64,000 bases of DNA from Gemmatimonadota bacterium (GCA_030827315.1 JAURER010000004.1:1-64000); one strand, 5' to 3'; numbered from the stretch's first letter, positions 53,405 to 63,945 are shown. Numbers and translations are program-made. Notes: generated by a model not told the origin, from the letters alone.

Positions 53405-54531
53405 GCCTGTGCCGGGGCGCGCAGGAAGTCGTCCACGCTGCGGCACTCCATGCCGAACGCATCCGCGACACCCTGGTAGGTCACGTGCCCGTCCACCACG
53501 TTGACACCGAGCTTCAGTGCGGCGTCGTCCGAACAGGCCCGCTGCCAACCCTTGCCCGCCAGCGCGATCGCGTACGGCAGCGTCGCGTTGGTGAGCGCGA
53601 GCGTGCTGGTGCGCGGCACGCCACCAGGCATGTTGGCCACGGCATAGTGAATCACGCCGTCGACGTTGTAGACCGGATCGTGGTGCGTCGTCGGCCTCAT
53701 GGTCTCGACGCAGCCGCCCTGGTCGATCGCCACGTCGACGATCACGGACCCCTCCCGCATGAGCCCGAGGTCTTCCTTCGTCACGAGGCTCGGAGCCTTG
53801 GCCCCCGGAATGAGGACCGCACCGATGACCAGATCGGCGTCCTCGAGCTGCTTCCGGATCGCGTAGCGCGTGGAGTAGAGCGTCTCGACGTTCGCGGGCA
53901 TCACGTCACTCAGGTAACGGAGCCTCTCCAGGTTGATGTCCATGATGGCGACGTGCGCACCCAGGCCCGCGGCCATCTTCGCCGCGTTGGTGCCGACGAC
54001 GCCACCGCCCAGGATCACGACCCGGCCCGGCTTCACTCCGGGAACACCGCCCAGCAGCACGCCGAGGCCGCCCTGCGGCTTCTCGAGGTACTTGGCGCCC
54101 TCCTGCACGGCCATGCGTCCCGCCACCTCGCTCATCGGCGTCAGGAGCGGAAGCTCGCCCGTCTTGAGCTCGACGGTCTCGTACGCGATCGCGATGGCAC
54201 CCGAGGCCACGACGGCCCTGGTGAGTTCCTCGGAAGCGGCGAAGTGGAAGTAGGTAAAGATCACCTGGCCCTTCTTCATCTTCGGCCACTCGACGGCGAT
54301 CGGCTCCTTGACCTTCACGATCATCTCGGCGCTGGCCCACACTTCGTCGGCCGTAGCGAGGATCGTCGCCCCGGCCTTCGCGTAGAAATCGTCGGTGAAG
54401 CCGCTGCCCAGGCCCGCTCCCTGCTGAACGAAGACGGCGTGGCCCGCCTGGGTCAGCATCTCCGCGCCCGCTGGGGTCAGGGCGACCCGGTATTCGTCCG
54501 GCTTGATCTCTTTCGGTACGCCAATCAGCAT
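53401..54531 (-). CDS. ald: Alanine dehydrogenase
   Basis: A 376-aa NAD-dependent enzyme catalysing reversible L-alanine deamination to pyruvate. [20 protein letters not shown] is the conserved start, KVKEP contains the substrate lysine, the Rossmann loop is [24 protein letters not shown], and [21 protein letters not shown] is highly conserved. The ATG at 54531 fits the family; the open frame upstream is not conserved. Coupled to dut; 46 bp after the M16 peptidase gene. Confidence 0.97.
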   Translation of the reverse strand: MLIGVPKEIKPDEYRVALTPAGAEMLTQAGHAVFVQQGAGLGSGFTDDFYAKAGATILATADEVWASAEMIVKVKEPIAVEWPKMKKGQVIFTYFHFAASEELTRAVVASGAIAIAYETVELKTGELPLLTPMSEVAGRMAVQEGAKYLEKPQGGLGVLLGGVPGVKPGRVVILGGGVVGTNAAKMAAGLGAHVAIMDINLERLRYLSDVMPANVETLYSTRYAIRKQLEDADLVIGAVLIPGAKAPSLVTKEDLGLMREGSVIVDVAIDQGGCVETMRPTTHHDPVYNVDGVIHYAVANMPGGVPRTSTLALTNATLPYAIALAGKGWQRACSDDAALKLGVNVVDGHVTYQGVADAFGMECRSVDDFLRAPAQA

Positions 54532-54577
54532 CTCGCTCTCTCGCGTTGGATGAGGGGAAGAATCAGGGCGGGCTCCG

Positions 54578-55825
54578 TCAGTGGTCGGGGCCGAGCCTGA
54601 GTTCGAGGTGTTTGGAAGGGTCGAAGCTTCGCGCGGCAACCCGCCGCACGTCATCTTCGGTCACTGCATCGATGCGCCCGAGCAGGCCATCGAGCCCGAC
54701 AAAGGGCTCGTCGTGGAGGGCGCTTGAAGCCAGGCGGTGGAGTCTCGCACCCGTGGATTCGAGGGAAAGCATCACCTGGCCCTTGACCTGCTGCTTGATG
54801 CGTTGCAGGTCGTCTGCGGAGAGACCGTCGCGCGCTGCGCGGTCGAGCTCCTCCCGCACCGCCTCGGCCGCGTCGTCGGCGGTCGCGGGCCGCGTCCCGA
54901 CGTACACTCCGGTCAGTCCGGCCGTCCGGTAGAACGACTGGTACGTGAAGACGGAGTAGCAGAGCCCGAGTTCTTCACGAACGCGCTGGAAGAGACGCGA
55001 GCTCATTCCGCCCCCGAGGGCGGCCGACAGCAGGATGAGCGCGTGGCGATCGGGGTGAGCGTGCCCGGGCGCTTCCGTACCGAAGACGATGTGCGTCTGG
55101 CTGCCGCTGCGCGTGACGTTGGCGACGCCCCTCGCCGACGCCGGCGGAAGCTCCACGAGCGGCGTGCGCTCCCCGGCGGGCACCGACCCGAAATACGCCG
55201 CAACGCGCTCCACGAAGTCGTCGTGATCCACACTCCCGGCCGCTGCCACGACGAGGTTGTTGGCCACGTAGCGGTCCGCGTGCAGCGCGCGAAGTGTATC
55301 CGCCCGCATGTCGGATACAGACTCCTTGCTCCCGAGGATCGAGCGACCGTAGGGGTGCCCGCGCCAGAGCTGCTCGGCATGGAGTTCGAAGACCAGATCA
55401 TCCGGCGTGTCCTCGACCTGTGCGATTTCTTCGAGGATCACCTCCCGTTCGAGCTCGAGGTCGGCCTGTTCGAGTCTCGGCGCCAGCACCAGGTCCGCGA
55501 GGACGTCGAGCGCGACGGGCAGATGCTCGTCGAGCACGCGGGCCTGATACGACGTATGCTCGCGGCTCGTGTACGCATCCAGAGAGCCGCCGAGCGCCTC
55601 GAGGGCGTCGGCGATCTCGAGTGCGGAACGGCGCCGCGTGCCCTTGAAGACCATGTGCTCGAGCACGTGGCTGATCCCCGAGTCGTCGTGCGACTCGTGC
55701 GCCGAGCCCTGCCGGACCCAGACGCCCACCGCGGTCGACCGGACTCCGGGGATGCGCTCGGTCAGGACGTGCACGCCGTTGGCGAAGCGCGTCTCTCGCA
55801 TCGCCTCCGGCGCGCCGACACTCAT
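54578..55825 (-). CDS. M16-family zinc peptidase
   Basis: A 415-aa pitrilysin-type peptidase. The inverted zinc motif HxxEH is seen in SHVLEHMVFKGT, with the distal Glu in LEREVILEEIAQVEDTP. The second half-domain (TRSGSQTHIVFGTEAPGHAHPDR, AALGGGMSSRLFQRVREELGLCYSV) is the typical partner repeat, including the R..Y pair binding substrate. The start at the ATG at 55825 lies 22 bp after a strong palindrome that ends the pnp transcript. Resembles the PqqL/YmxG-type processing peptidases often found beside pnp. Confidence 0.93.
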   Translation of the reverse strand: MSVGAPEAMRETRFANGVHVLTERIPGVRSTAVGVWVRQGSAHESHDDSGISHVLEHMVFKGTRRRSALEIADALEALGGSLDAYTSREHTSYQARVLDEHLPVALDVLADLVLAPRLEQADLELEREVILEEIAQVEDTPDDLVFELHAEQLWRGHPYGRSILGSKESVSDMRADTLRALHADRYVANNLVVAAAGSVDHDDFVERVAAYFGSVPAGERTPLVELPPASARGVANVTRSGSQTHIVFGTEAPGHAHPDRHALILLSAALGGGMSSRLFQRVREELGLCYSVFTYQSFYRTAGLTGVYVGTRPATADDAAEAVREELDRAARDGLSADDLQRIKQQVKGQVMLSLESTGARLHRLASSALHDEPFVGLDGLLGRIDAVTEDDVRRVAARSFDPSKHLELRLGPDH

Positions 55826-55847
55826 GGTGACGGCGGAGGAAGAAATC

Positions 55848-55881
55848 GTGGAGGGCACGGACGCGCGTCCGTGCCCTCCAC
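55848..55881 (-). terminator. Perfect 34-bp palindrome ending the infB-pnp operon
   Basis: Two exact 17-nt arms (outer GTGGAGGGCACGG, centre ACGC/GCGT) lie between the pnp stop and the M16 start. On the minus strand they are followed by GATTTCTT. An intrinsic terminator or RNase-resistant 3' hairpin for pnp; a dimeric regulator site for the M16 gene is also conceivable because it is perfectly symmetric. Confidence 0.75.
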
Positions 55882-55945
55882 GTCGTTCAGCTCGGGTCAG
55901 CGAGCCGGCCGGCCGCAGGCGCATGGCAACCGGTCCTCCGGAGCC

Positions 55946-58066
55946 TCAGCCCTCGGAGCCGCCGGCCACACCGGCCTCTTCGGCCATCGCGGCCTTCCGG
56001 GACAGACGCAGGCGGCCCTTCTCGTCGATCGAGAGGAGCTTCACGCGCACGATGTCCCCCTTCTTGACCACGTCCTCCGTATTCTCCGTGCGTGCTTCCT
56101 GCAGCTCGGAGATGTGGCAGAGGCCCTCGGTCCCGGGCATGATCTCGACGAAGGCTCCGAAGGTGGTCGTGTTCTTGACCGGCCCCTCGTAGATGCGCCC
56201 GATCTCGGGATCCTTCACGATCGCCTCGATCATCTCGCGGGCACGCGCGCCGGCCTCACCGGACACGGCCGCGATTTTCACGATGCCGGAATCGTCGATG
56301 TCGATCGTCGCGCCCGACTCTTCCTGAATCGCGCGGATCGTCTTGCCCTTGGGCCCGATGACCTCACCGATCTTCTCGGGGTTGATCTGGATCGACACGA
56401 TGCGCGGCGCGTAGTCCGACAGCTCGTCACGGTGGCGCTCCAGGGCCTTCGACATCTGGTCGAGGATGTGCACGCGTCCCTTGCGGGCACGCTCGAGCGC
56501 TTCCTTGAGGATTTCCACCGTCAGCCCGGCGATCTTGATGTCCATCTGGATGGACGTGATGCCGTCACGCGTACCGGCGACCTTGAAGTCCATGTCGCCG
56601 AGCGCATCCTCCAGTCCGAGGATGTCCGTCAGGACCGCGACGTCGTCGCCTTCCTTGATGAGCCCCATCGCCACACCTGCGCAGGGCGCCTTGATAGGCA
56701 CGCCCGCGTCCATGAGCGCGAGCGACGAGCCACAGACGGTGGCCATCGACGACGAGCCGTTCGACTCCAGGATGTCGGAGACGATCCGGATCGTGTAGGG
56801 AAAGTCGTCGTAGGCCGGCAGGAGCGGCTGCATGGCACGCTCCGCGAGGTTCCCGTGCCCGATCTCACGGCGCGACGTTCCGCGGTACGGACGCGCCTCG
56901 CCGACCGAGAAGGGCGGGAAGTTGTAGTGCAGCATGAACGACTTGGTGATCTCCTCGCGGGAGTCGATCGAGTCGATGCGCTGCTCATCGCGGGTCGTGC
57001 CCAGGGTCACCACGGCGAGCGCCTGCGTCTGTCCACGGGTGAACAGCGCTGACCCGTGCGTGCGGGGAAGCACCCCCACCTCCGACGTGATCGGACGGAT
57101 ATCGTCGAGGCCGCGGCCGTCGGCGCGCTCGCCCTTGGCGAGGATCTGCCGACGCATCGTCTTCTTCTCGATGCCGCGCAGAATGTCGCTGATGTCCCGC
57201 TCGTGCTCGGAGTAGTCTTCCTCGTCGTCGGCCAGGGTCGCGACCACGTCCTCGGTCACGGCCGCCATCGCCTGCGCACGCTCCTGCTTGTCGCGCAGGT
57301 TGAGCGCCTCGGCGACCTTCGCGGACGCGAGACCCTCGACCTTCGCCTTGAGCTCGGCGGCCGGAGCGGCGGCCTTCCACTCCATGTCGGGCACGCGGTG
57401 GCCCTGCAGGAACTCCTCCTGGATGGCACAGAGCTCCCTGATCGCGTCGTGGGCAACCTGAAGCCCGTCGAGAATCTCGGTCTCCGGAACCTCGAGTGCC
57501 CCGCCTTCGACCATCGTGATCGCATCGGCCGAGCCGGCGACCACGATGTCGAGATCGGAGTATTCGAGCTGCTGGAAGGTCGGATTCACGACCCAGTTGC
57601 CCTGGATGCGGCCGACACGAACCGACGCGACCGGCGTGTTGAAGGGGACCTTCGACATGTTGAGCGCCACCGAGGCGCCGATCAGCGCGAGCACGTCAGC
57701 GTCGTTCTCCTGATCCGCGGACAGGATGAAGCACGCGATCTGCGTCTCGTGCATGAATCCGTCCGGGAACAGCGGCCGGATGGGCCGGTCGATCTGGCGG
57801 GCGGAAAGGATTTCCTTCTCGCCGGGCCGCCCCTCGCGCTTGAAAAAGCCTCCGGGGATCTTTCCCGCGGCGTAGGACTTTTCACGGTACTCGACCGTGA
57901 GCGGGAAGAACGGCAGGTGGGTCGGGGTGTCCTGGACCGTAACGGCGCAGAGGACGACGGTGTCGCCGTACTGAACCAGACAGGAACCCTGCGCGAGCTT
58001 GGCCATGCGGCCGATCTCGAGCGAGAGGGTGCGGCCAGCGAACTGGCGCTCGAGCCTCTGAATCAT
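55946..58066 (-). CDS. pnp: Polyribonucleotide nucleotidyltransferase (PNPase)
   Basis: A 706-aa 3'-5' phosphorolytic exoribonuclease. Two RNase PH domains (RQIDRPIRPLFPDGF; DIRPITSEVGVLPRTHGSALFTRGQTQALAVVTLG; FMLHYNFPPFSVGE; GMDFKVAGTRDGITSIQMDIK-type site), a KH domain (KIGEVIGPKGKTIRAIQEESG) and a C-terminal S1 domain (GRIYEGPVKNTTTFGAFVEIMPGTEGLCHISEL). Downstream of rpsO, as in many bacteria, with a hairpin-bearing 328-bp spacer that may mediate autoregulation. Confidence 0.97.
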   Translation of the reverse strand: MIQRLERQFAGRTLSLEIGRMAKLAQGSCLVQYGDTVVLCAVTVQDTPTHLPFFPLTVEYREKSYAAGKIPGGFFKREGRPGEKEILSARQIDRPIRPLFPDGFMHETQIACFILSADQENDADVLALIGASVALNMSKVPFNTPVASVRVGRIQGNWVVNPTFQQLEYSDLDIVVAGSADAITMVEGGALEVPETEILDGLQVAHDAIRELCAIQEEFLQGHRVPDMEWKAAAPAAELKAKVEGLASAKVAEALNLRDKQERAQAMAAVTEDVVATLADDEEDYSEHERDISDILRGIEKKTMRRQILAKGERADGRGLDDIRPITSEVGVLPRTHGSALFTRGQTQALAVVTLGTTRDEQRIDSIDSREEITKSFMLHYNFPPFSVGEARPYRGTSRREIGHGNLAERAMQPLLPAYDDFPYTIRIVSDILESNGSSSMATVCGSSLALMDAGVPIKAPCAGVAMGLIKEGDDVAVLTDILGLEDALGDMDFKVAGTRDGITSIQMDIKIAGLTVEILKEALERARKGRVHILDQMSKALERHRDELSDYAPRIVSIQINPEKIGEVIGPKGKTIRAIQEESGATIDIDDSGIVKIAAVSGEAGARAREMIEAIVKDPEIGRIYEGPVKNTTTFGAFVEIMPGTEGLCHISELQEARTENTEDVVKKGDIVRVKLLSIDEKGRLRLSRKAAMAEEAGVAGGSEG

Positions 58067-58090
58067 CTTTTCTCTTTCTCACTTCGTTGC

Positions 58091-58111
58091 GACCGGGGTC
58101 CTTCCCCGGTC
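58091..58111 (-). promoter_or_regulatory. Hairpin in the pnp 5' leader
   Basis: GACCGGGG and CCCCGGTC form a perfect 8-bp stem with a 5-nt loop 25 nt before the pnp ATG. Candidate site for RNase III/PNPase-mediated autoregulation. Confidence 0.5.
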
Positions 58112-58354
58112 AGGGATCCGATGCCGAAGTGGTGCGGGATCCGGAAGAGAGAGCGACCGCCGCTCGGGGACACGCGGCGCGTGGGCCCGTTGCTGCAGCC
58201 ATGTTGTAGGCCGTCTCCCACCCGAGGCTCGCACGCCTTCGGCGGTGATGCCGGCTCGAGTCGCACCCGCGACCGGCCGGGTCCTTCACGCGCTTCCGTT
58301 CGGTCACGCGTTTCGTCCGGCTTGGCTTTCGGGCCGGACGGCTTCGAACTGCGT

Positions 58355-58384
58355 GGGCTCCGGGCGCCGCAGCGCCCGGAGCCC
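58355..58384 (-). terminator. Hairpin after rpsO
   Basis: A 13-bp GC stem (GGGCTCCGGGCGC / GCGCCCGGAGCCC) with loop CGCA, 11 nt beyond the rpsO stop. No T-run follows, so it may be a processing/stability hairpin or a partial attenuator between rpsO and pnp. Confidence 0.6.
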
Positions 58385-58394
58385 CAAGCGACTT

Positions 58395-58655
58395 CTAGTG
58401 GCGCAGCCCCAGATCCTTGATGAGCTCGCGGTAGCGCTCGATGTCCTCATTCTTCAGGTACTCGAGGAGGCGCCGGCGACGACCCACCATCTTCAGGAGA
58501 CCCTGACGGGAGTGGTGGTCCTTCCTGTGCGCGTCGAAGTGCGCTCGGAGGTAGTCGATCCGCGCGGTGAGCAGCGCGATCTGGACGGGTGCGCTTCCAC
58601 GGTCGTTCTCGTGGAGCTGGTACTTCGTGATGATGTCTTCTTTGACGATCGCCAT
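58395..58655 (-). CDS. rpsO: 30S ribosomal protein S15
   Basis: An 86-aa S15, which binds the central domain of 16S rRNA. All conserved blocks are present: [76 protein letters not shown]. The start at 58655 has GAGGAGG 10 nt upstream. A TATATC box (58730-58725) in the 109-bp gap to ribF may be an internal promoter. Confidence 0.98.
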   Translation of the reverse strand: MAIVKEDIITKYQLHENDRGSAPVQIALLTARIDYLRAHFDAHRKDHHSRQGLLKMVGRRRRLLEYLKNEDIERYRELIKDLGLRH

Positions 58656-58764
58656 GGGCGTCGTGCCTCCTCGAGAGTCCGTTGCTGCAAGGGAAGCGAT
58701 GAGCGGCCGCGTATCGGCCACTTCGATATAAGCCTTGAAAAGTACGTGAAGTCGCTCGGGGCGT

Positions 58765-59730
58765 CTACGGCAGGCCTCCTCCCGTGATCTCCCCGAGGTC
58801 GACCTCGAGGGCGCGCCGCGCCGCTTCGACGTCCTGGCTGATCTGACGCACGAGCGCCTCGACGGAGTCGAACGGCTCCACCCCGCGCAGATACTCGACG
58901 AAGTCGACGCGCACCTCCTCGCCGTAGATGTCTCCGTCGAAGTCGAGGAGATGGAGTTCCACGCTCGGCGGCGACCCCTTGAACGTCGGGCGCGGCCCGA
59001 GATGAAGCGCCCCTGGCCACGTTCCGCTCCGCAGAACGCCGCGAACCGCATAGATCCCCTGTGGGGGCACGAGCTTGTCGCGCTCGGCGAGCCGCAGGTT
59101 CGCCGTGGGGAAGCCGAGGCCACGGCCGCGGCCTTCACCCCGCACGACCACGCCACGGATCGAGTAGGGCCGACCCAGGCCGACCCGAGCGCCTCGAACG
59201 TCTCCCTGCAGCAGGAGGGTCCGGATTCGCGACGAGGATACGGCTTCGCCCTCCGCTGATACGGGCGGGACGATGTCCACGGAGAAGCCGAGCTCGCGCC
59301 CGATGGCCTGGAGCGTCGACGGATCCCCCTGTCGGTCCCGGCCGAAGCCGTGGTCGTATCCGATCACGAGTTCTTCGACGCCGAGCCGACCCACGAGAAT
59401 CTCTTCGACGAAGCGCCGCGGCTCGTACCGCGAGAGTGCCTCCGTGAAGGAAATGAACACGGCCCAGTCGAGCCCGCTCTCGGCCAGGATCTCCTTCTTT
59501 TCGACCGGCGTGGTGAGAAGCAGGGGTGCGTGCTCGGGGCGTACGATACGGAGCGGATGGGGGTCGAAGGTCACGAGCACGCTGCGCCGGCCCGTGGCCT
59601 CGGCGCGAGCACGGATCTCCTGGAGTACCGCCCAGTGCCCGAGATGGACGCCGTCGAACGTGCCCACGGTGGCGACCGCGCCCCGGTCGGACGGGAGGCC
59701 GGGCGGATGAGTCCACTGCACGGGGTTCAC
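58765..59730 (-). CDS. ribF: Bifunctional riboflavin kinase / FAD synthetase
   Basis: A 321-aa enzyme making FMN and FAD. N-terminal adenylyltransferase with [19 protein letters not shown] and [15 protein letters not shown]-terminal flavokinase with [57 protein letters not shown] placed the start at the GTG at 59730, where homology begins. 16 bp downstream of truB. Confidence 0.96.
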   Translation of the reverse strand: MNPVQWTHPPGLPSDRGAVATVGTFDGVHLGHWAVLQEIRARAEATGRRSVLVTFDPHPLRIVRPEHAPLLLTTPVEKKEILAESGLDWAVFISFTEALSRYEPRRFVEEILVGRLGVEELVIGYDHGFGRDRQGDPSTLQAIGRELGFSVDIVPPVSAEGEAVSSSRIRTLLLQGDVRGARVGLGRPYSIRGVVVRGEGRGRGLGFPTANLRLAERDKLVPPQGIYAVRGVLRSGTWPGALHLGPRPTFKGSPPSVELHLLDFDGDIYGEEVRVDFVEYLRGVEPFDSVEALVRQISQDVEAARRALEVDLGEITGGGLP

Positions 59731-59746
59731 GGAGCCGGGTCCCTCA

Positions 59747-60667
59747 TCATGCGGGAAATACCTTCCGGGGCCGCAGGACGCCGCCGTCGAGCTCCGCCAC
59801 CGCCACGAGGTCACCGTCGCACGTCACCGAAACGAGGGAGCCCCCTGCCCCCTCGGCGGAGGTCTCCACGCCGATTCCCGAACCGATAGGATCCGAGACA
59901 CGGATCCGCTGGCCGTGCCGGATCCGGCGAACCGCTTCCGCGTCCACCTCCAGGGAGTCGAGGTGGGCGAGCGCGCGGGTCGGCTCGATCACGGCCGGCT
60001 GCCACGCTTCTGGCTCGTCGATCGCAGCGAGAGGCACCGCTTCCTCGGATCCGAAAGGGCCGACGGCGGTGCGGCGCAGCGAGGTGAGGTGAGCGCCGGT
60101 GCCCAGCGATCGTCCCAGATCACGGGCGATCGCCCGAATGTAGGTCCCGCTCGAGCAGCGCACGGAAAGCCGTACGTCCGGAGGCGAGAAGTCGACGAGC
60201 TCGATGGAGTGGACCGTCACGGCCACCGGCTCCAACTCCACGCGCTCACCGCGTCGTGCGCGCCGGTGCATCGATTCGCCCCCGACCTTCTTGGCCGAGA
60301 ACTGGGGCGGCACCTGCTCGATCGTTCCACGGAACGACTCCAGCGCGGTGCTCACGAGCTCCGCGGTGACCGCGTCGACGTCCCCGGCCTCGCCCACCAC
60401 CTGACCGTCGAGGTCGTGCGTGTCCGTCTCGACACCGAGGCGCGCGACGGCCAGGTAGCATTTGTCGAGCTCAGAGAGGAACTCCGCGATCCGCGTCGCC
60501 TGCCCCACGCACAGGAGGAGCAGGCCCGACGCAAACGGATCGAGCGTGCCGGAGTGGCCGATTCGGCGGTTGCCGAGGACGCGCCGGGCTATCGCCACGA
60601 CGTCGTGCGAGGTAGGTCCGACCGGCTTGTCGACCGGAAGGACGTAATCGCCCCCTGCCCGCCTCAC
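59747..60667 (-). CDS. truB: tRNA pseudouridine(55) synthase
   Basis: A 306-aa enzyme forming pseudouridine 55 in the T-loop of tRNAs. Motif I LPVDKPVGPTSHDVV, catalytic Asp43 in GHSGTLDPFASGLL, KCYLAVARLGVETDTHDLDG, VPPQFSAKKVGGE, and RCSSGTYIRAIARDLG. GTG start overlaps the rbfA stop (GTGA). C-terminal PUA-like extension (RRIRHGQRIRV). Confidence 0.97.
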   Translation of the reverse strand: MRRAGGDYVLPVDKPVGPTSHDVVAIARRVLGNRRIGHSGTLDPFASGLLLLCVGQATRIAEFLSELDKCYLAVARLGVETDTHDLDGQVVGEAGDVDAVTAELVSTALESFRGTIEQVPPQFSAKKVGGESMHRRARRGERVELEPVAVTVHSIELVDFSPPDVRLSVRCSSGTYIRAIARDLGRSLGTGAHLTSLRRTAVGPFGSEEAVPLAAIDEPEAWQPAVIEPTRALAHLDSLEVDAEAVRRIRHGQRIRVSDPIGSGIGVETSAEGAGGSLVSVTCDGDLVAVAELDGGVLRPRKVFPA

Positions 60668-61044
60668 TCGTCCTCGCCCGCCCCGGTGTCTTCGGCGTTC
60701 GGGCCTTCGGGGAAGACGTCCGCCAGGATCTCCTCCACGCGCCGGGCGCCGGTGTGGGACCGGTCCTCCTGGAAGCGCAGCTCGGGCACCCTTCGGACGT
60801 GAAGCACCTTGCCGAGCTCCGTGCGCAGGAACGGAGCCGCCGCCTCAAGCCCCTCCAGGGATCGCGCGAGCTCCTCGAAGCCACCGACACAGCGTACGAA
60901 GATCCTGGCCACGCCGAGATCCGCCGAAACCTCCACGCCGGTGATCGTCACGAGCCCGACGCGGGGATCCCGCACCTGGGTGCGGATCATCTCGGACAGC
61001 TCCCGGCGGAGTTGCTCGGCGAAGCGGGCGAGGCGCCGACCCAT
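60664..61044 (-). CDS. rbfA: Ribosome-binding factor A
   Basis: A 126-aa KH-fold maturation factor of the 30S subunit. MGRRLARFAEQLRRELSEMI, RDPRVGLVTITGVEVSADLGVARIFV, LRTELGKVLHVRRVPELRFQEDRS. The start at 61044 lies one base after the stop of the DUF503 gene, with GGAG 8 nt upstream. Acidic C-terminal tail. Confidence 0.95.
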   Translation of the reverse strand: MGRRLARFAEQLRRELSEMIRTQVRDPRVGLVTITGVEVSADLGVARIFVRCVGGFEELARSLEGLEAAAPFLRTELGKVLHVRRVPELRFQEDRSHTGARRVEEILADVFPEGPNAEDTGAGEDE

Positions 61045-61045
61045 G

Positions 61046-61327
61046 CTAGTACTCCTCCTGCGAGACGCGCACGATCGACGCGCCCCCATGCGACTCGACC
61101 AGCCGGTCCGCCTTATCGAGAAGGGACTGCGCGACGCGCCCGTCGCTCGCGACCAGCGCGATGGAGAGCTGTGCCCGTGTGTGAACGTCCTGAAGTCCGG
61201 TCTCGGCCACGGAGACGTTCAGTCGCGTGCGGAGCCGGTCGCGCAGCGAGCGAATCACCGAGCGCTTCTCCTTGAGGGACGCACAACCGGGGAGCGCCAG
61301 CTCCCAGGTCTGGGAAGCGACCACCAT
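61046..61327 (-). CDS. ylxP: DUF503 (YlxP-like) protein
   Basis: A 93-aa protein of the DUF503 family: LALPGCASLKEKRSVIRSLRDRLRTRLNVSVAETGLQDVHTRAQLSIALVASD. Found between infB and rbfA in many bacteria, as here, and linked to ribosome biogenesis. No catalytic residues recognised. Confidence 0.92.
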   Translation of the reverse strand: MVVASQTWELALPGCASLKEKRSVIRSLRDRLRTRLNVSVAETGLQDVHTRAQLSIALVASDGRVAQSLLDKADRLVESHGGASIVRVSQEEY

Positions 61328-61352
61328 GGTCCGTCCCGTCTGCCCAATCCGA

Positions 61353-63938
61353 TCAGGTCGAGCTCGCGAGCGTCCGGGCGATCTCCTCGACCGTGTAGCA
61401 CTCGATCACGTCGCCGACCTTCACGTCGTTGAAGTTCGCGATCCCGATACCGCACTCGAAGCCCTCACGGACTTCCTTCGCGTCGTCCTTGAAACGCTTG
61501 AGCGACCCGATCTGCCCGTCGTAGACGACCACGCCGTCCCTCACGAGACGCGCGTGCCCCTTTCGGTCGATTCGGCCCTCGCTCACGTAGCAGCCGGCGA
61601 TCGTGCCCACCTTCGAGACCTTGAAGACCTCCCGCACCTCCGCCGAGCCCTCGATCGTCTCACGGCGCTCCGGCTTGAGCATACCTTCGAGAGCCGCCCG
61701 GATGTCGTCCACCGCCTCATAGATGACGTCGTAGAGGTTGATCTCGACGTCCTCGCGTTCGGCGGCGTGACGGGCCGCCGTCTGGGGACGGACACGGAAG
61801 CCCAGGATGACGGCGCCCGCCGTGTGGGCGAGGAGCACGTCGGATTCGTTGATCGCACCGACGCCCCGGTGGATCACGTCGACACTCACCTCGCTGGTGC
61901 TGAGCTGCTGGAGCGCGTCGGAGAGGGCCTGGACCGACCCGTCCACATCGCCCTTGATGACGAGCGGAAGCGTCGACATCTGACCCGCCGCCACCAGTGC
62001 GCCGAAGTCGCCGAGCTTGATACCACGCTCGCGGATGCGGAGCTGCTTTTCGCGATCGAGCCGCTGGCGGCTCGTTGCGATCTGGGACGCCTGGTCCGCG
62101 GCCATGACCTGGAATGTGTCACCGGCCTGGGGTACACCACCGGCGCCGAGCACCTGGACCGGCGTCGCGGGACCTACCGCAGAAACGGCCTGGCCACGCT
62201 CGTCGATGAGCGCCTTCACGCGCCCGTCGTAGAGCCCGCAGAGGAAGGAGTCGCCGACGCGGAGCGTTCCCCGCTGGACCAGCACGGTCGCGAGCGCGCC
62301 CTTGCCCTGGTCGAGCTGCGCCTCGATGACGGTACCGATGGCATCGCGGTCGGGGTTGGCCTTGAGCTCGAGCATTTCGGCCTGGAGCAGGACCTTGTCC
62401 AGCAGCTCTCTGACACCCTGGCCGGTCTTTGCCGAGATCTCCTGGGCAAGCACGTCGCCTCCGAAGTCCTCGACGTTCACGTTGTGCTGGAGGAGCTGCT
62501 GCTTGACCCGCATGGGATCCGCGGCCGGCAGATCCACCTTGTTGATCGCCACGATCATCGGCACGCCCGCGTTCTTCGCGTGGCTGATGGCCTCGACCGT
62601 CTGGGGCATCACGGCATCGTCGGCGGCGACGAGCAGGATGACGATGTCCGTCACGTCCGCACCGCGGGCACGCATCGCCGTGAACGCGGCGTGGCCCGGT
62701 GTGTCGAGGAAGCTGATGCTCCGACCGTCCTCGAGCTCCACGTGGTAGGCACCGATGTGCTGCGTGATCCCGCCGGCCTCGCCCGCGACCACGTTGGTGC
62801 TGCGGATCCGGTCCAGCAGAAGCGTCTTGCCGTGGTCGACGTGTCCCATGACCGTCACGACGGGAGGCCGGGGCTTCAGGTCTTCGGGATCGTCGTCGTC
62901 GTCGACGACCTCGGCCTCGGTGACATACTCCTCTTCACGCACCGCGGTGTAATTGAATGCGTCGAGCAGGAGCTCGATCTGAGCGAAGTCCAGTCGCTGG
63001 TTGATGGTGACCAGAAGACCGAGGTTCTTGAACGCGGATCCGATGATCTCGGTGGACGTCGCGTCCACGAGTTCGGCCAACTCCGCCACGGAGAGGAATT
63101 CGTTGACGCGCACCGTCCGGCGCTCGCGCTCCTTGGCCTCCTCCTCCTGCATCTCCTGGTACTCGAGCTCCTCGGCGCTCATGCGCTGGCCCTTGCGGCG
63201 CTTCTTCTTGGCACCGCCCTTCAGCTCGGCCATGACCCGGGAGACATTGGACTGCACGGCGTCGTGATCGACCCCATCCTTCTTCTTGCCCTTCTTCTTG
63301 TCCTTGCGCTGACGCCGTCCGTCCGCGGTGTACCCCTCGGCCTGGATCCGCACCTGACCACCGGGACCCGCGCTGGCGGCCGGCGCGGGCACGGGCCGCC
63401 GGATCGTGCGAGACGGACTATCGGGCTGACCGACCCGCGCAGGCGCGGGGCGCGCGGGCTTGGCAGCGCCCTCGTCGGCCACCGGCTCGAAGGCCTCGAG
63501 CACGACGTCAGCGTCGAGTGGCGCGGGTTCCGGCTCCTCGAGCGCCGTCTCCGCGACGGCCTCCGCTGCGACCTCCTCCCACTCTTCCTCCCCGTCCGGC
63601 TCCGCTGCAGGCTCCGGTTCGACATGCCCCTCGGAATCGCCGTGCTGCGGCTCCTCCGGCTCTTCGGTCGCTTCGACCTCCTCGACCTCCTCCACCTTCA
63701 CGCGGCGCCGGCGACGGCCACCGGCCCCCGCAGTATCTTCCATCGCGGCCTTAATGGCCTTCGCGGGATCCTTGTGCCCGGCTCGCCGCTCGCGTTCCAT
63801 CTTCGCGAGCACCTTGGCCATCTGGCCGTCCGTGATCGTCGCGTCTTCGTCCGCCACGGGGATCCCCATGTGACGAAGAAGTGCGATCAAGTCGTCGGCC
63901 CCGACCTTCAGGTCGTCCGCCAGTTCGAATACCTGCAT
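61353..63938 (-). CDS. infB: Translation initiation factor IF-2
   Basis: An 861-aa GTPase placing fMet-tRNA on the 30S subunit. N-terminal IF2N helix ([21 protein letters not shown]), a long low-complexity Glu/Pro/Ala-rich linker (about 70-260), a basic KKKGKKK patch, then the G domain: GHVDHGKT (G1), DTPGHAAF (G3), NKVDLPAAD (G4). C-terminal beta-barrels and IF2-C ([22 protein letters not shown]) complete it. Just 7 bp after the preceding stop codon. Confidence 0.97.
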   Translation of the reverse strand: MQVFELADDLKVGADDLIALLRHMGIPVADEDATITDGQMAKVLAKMERERRAGHKDPAKAIKAAMEDTAGAGGRRRRRVKVEEVEEVEATEEPEEPQHGDSEGHVEPEPAAEPDGEEEWEEVAAEAVAETALEEPEPAPLDADVVLEAFEPVADEGAAKPARPAPARVGQPDSPSRTIRRPVPAPAASAGPGGQVRIQAEGYTADGRRQRKDKKKGKKKDGVDHDAVQSNVSRVMAELKGGAKKKRRKGQRMSAEELEYQEMQEEEAKERERRTVRVNEFLSVAELAELVDATSTEIIGSAFKNLGLLVTINQRLDFAQIELLLDAFNYTAVREEEYVTEAEVVDDDDDPEDLKPRPPVVTVMGHVDHGKTLLLDRIRSTNVVAGEAGGITQHIGAYHVELEDGRSISFLDTPGHAAFTAMRARGADVTDIVILLVAADDAVMPQTVEAISHAKNAGVPMIVAINKVDLPAADPMRVKQQLLQHNVNVEDFGGDVLAQEISAKTGQGVRELLDKVLLQAEMLELKANPDRDAIGTVIEAQLDQGKGALATVLVQRGTLRVGDSFLCGLYDGRVKALIDERGQAVSAVGPATPVQVLGAGGVPQAGDTFQVMAADQASQIATSRQRLDREKQLRIRERGIKLGDFGALVAAGQMSTLPLVIKGDVDGSVQALSDALQQLSTSEVSVDVIHRGVGAINESDVLLAHTAGAVILGFRVRPQTAARHAAEREDVEINLYDVIYEAVDDIRAALEGMLKPERRETIEGSAEVREVFKVSKVGTIAGCYVSEGRIDRKGHARLVRDGVVVYDGQIGSLKRFKDDAKEVREGFECGIGIANFNDVKVGDVIECYTVEEIARTLASST

Positions 63939-63945
63939 GCTCTCG

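Larger units (their letters stand above)
58067..58394 (-). other. 328-bp rpsO-pnp spacer with two hairpins
   Basis: No gene is seen; short open frames are Arg/Ser-rich. Two clear inverted repeats sit at its ends, one right after rpsO (58355-58384) and one right before the pnp ribosome-binding region (58091-58111). A spacer of this kind between rpsO and pnp is known in Escherichia coli, where RNase III and PNPase control pnp; the same role here is inference. Confidence 0.6.

Noticed and set aside
54737-57052. A 771-codon plus-strand open frame opposite the M16 peptidase and pnp
   Set aside because: It runs antisense across two certain genes and across the terminator palindrome, without any motif.
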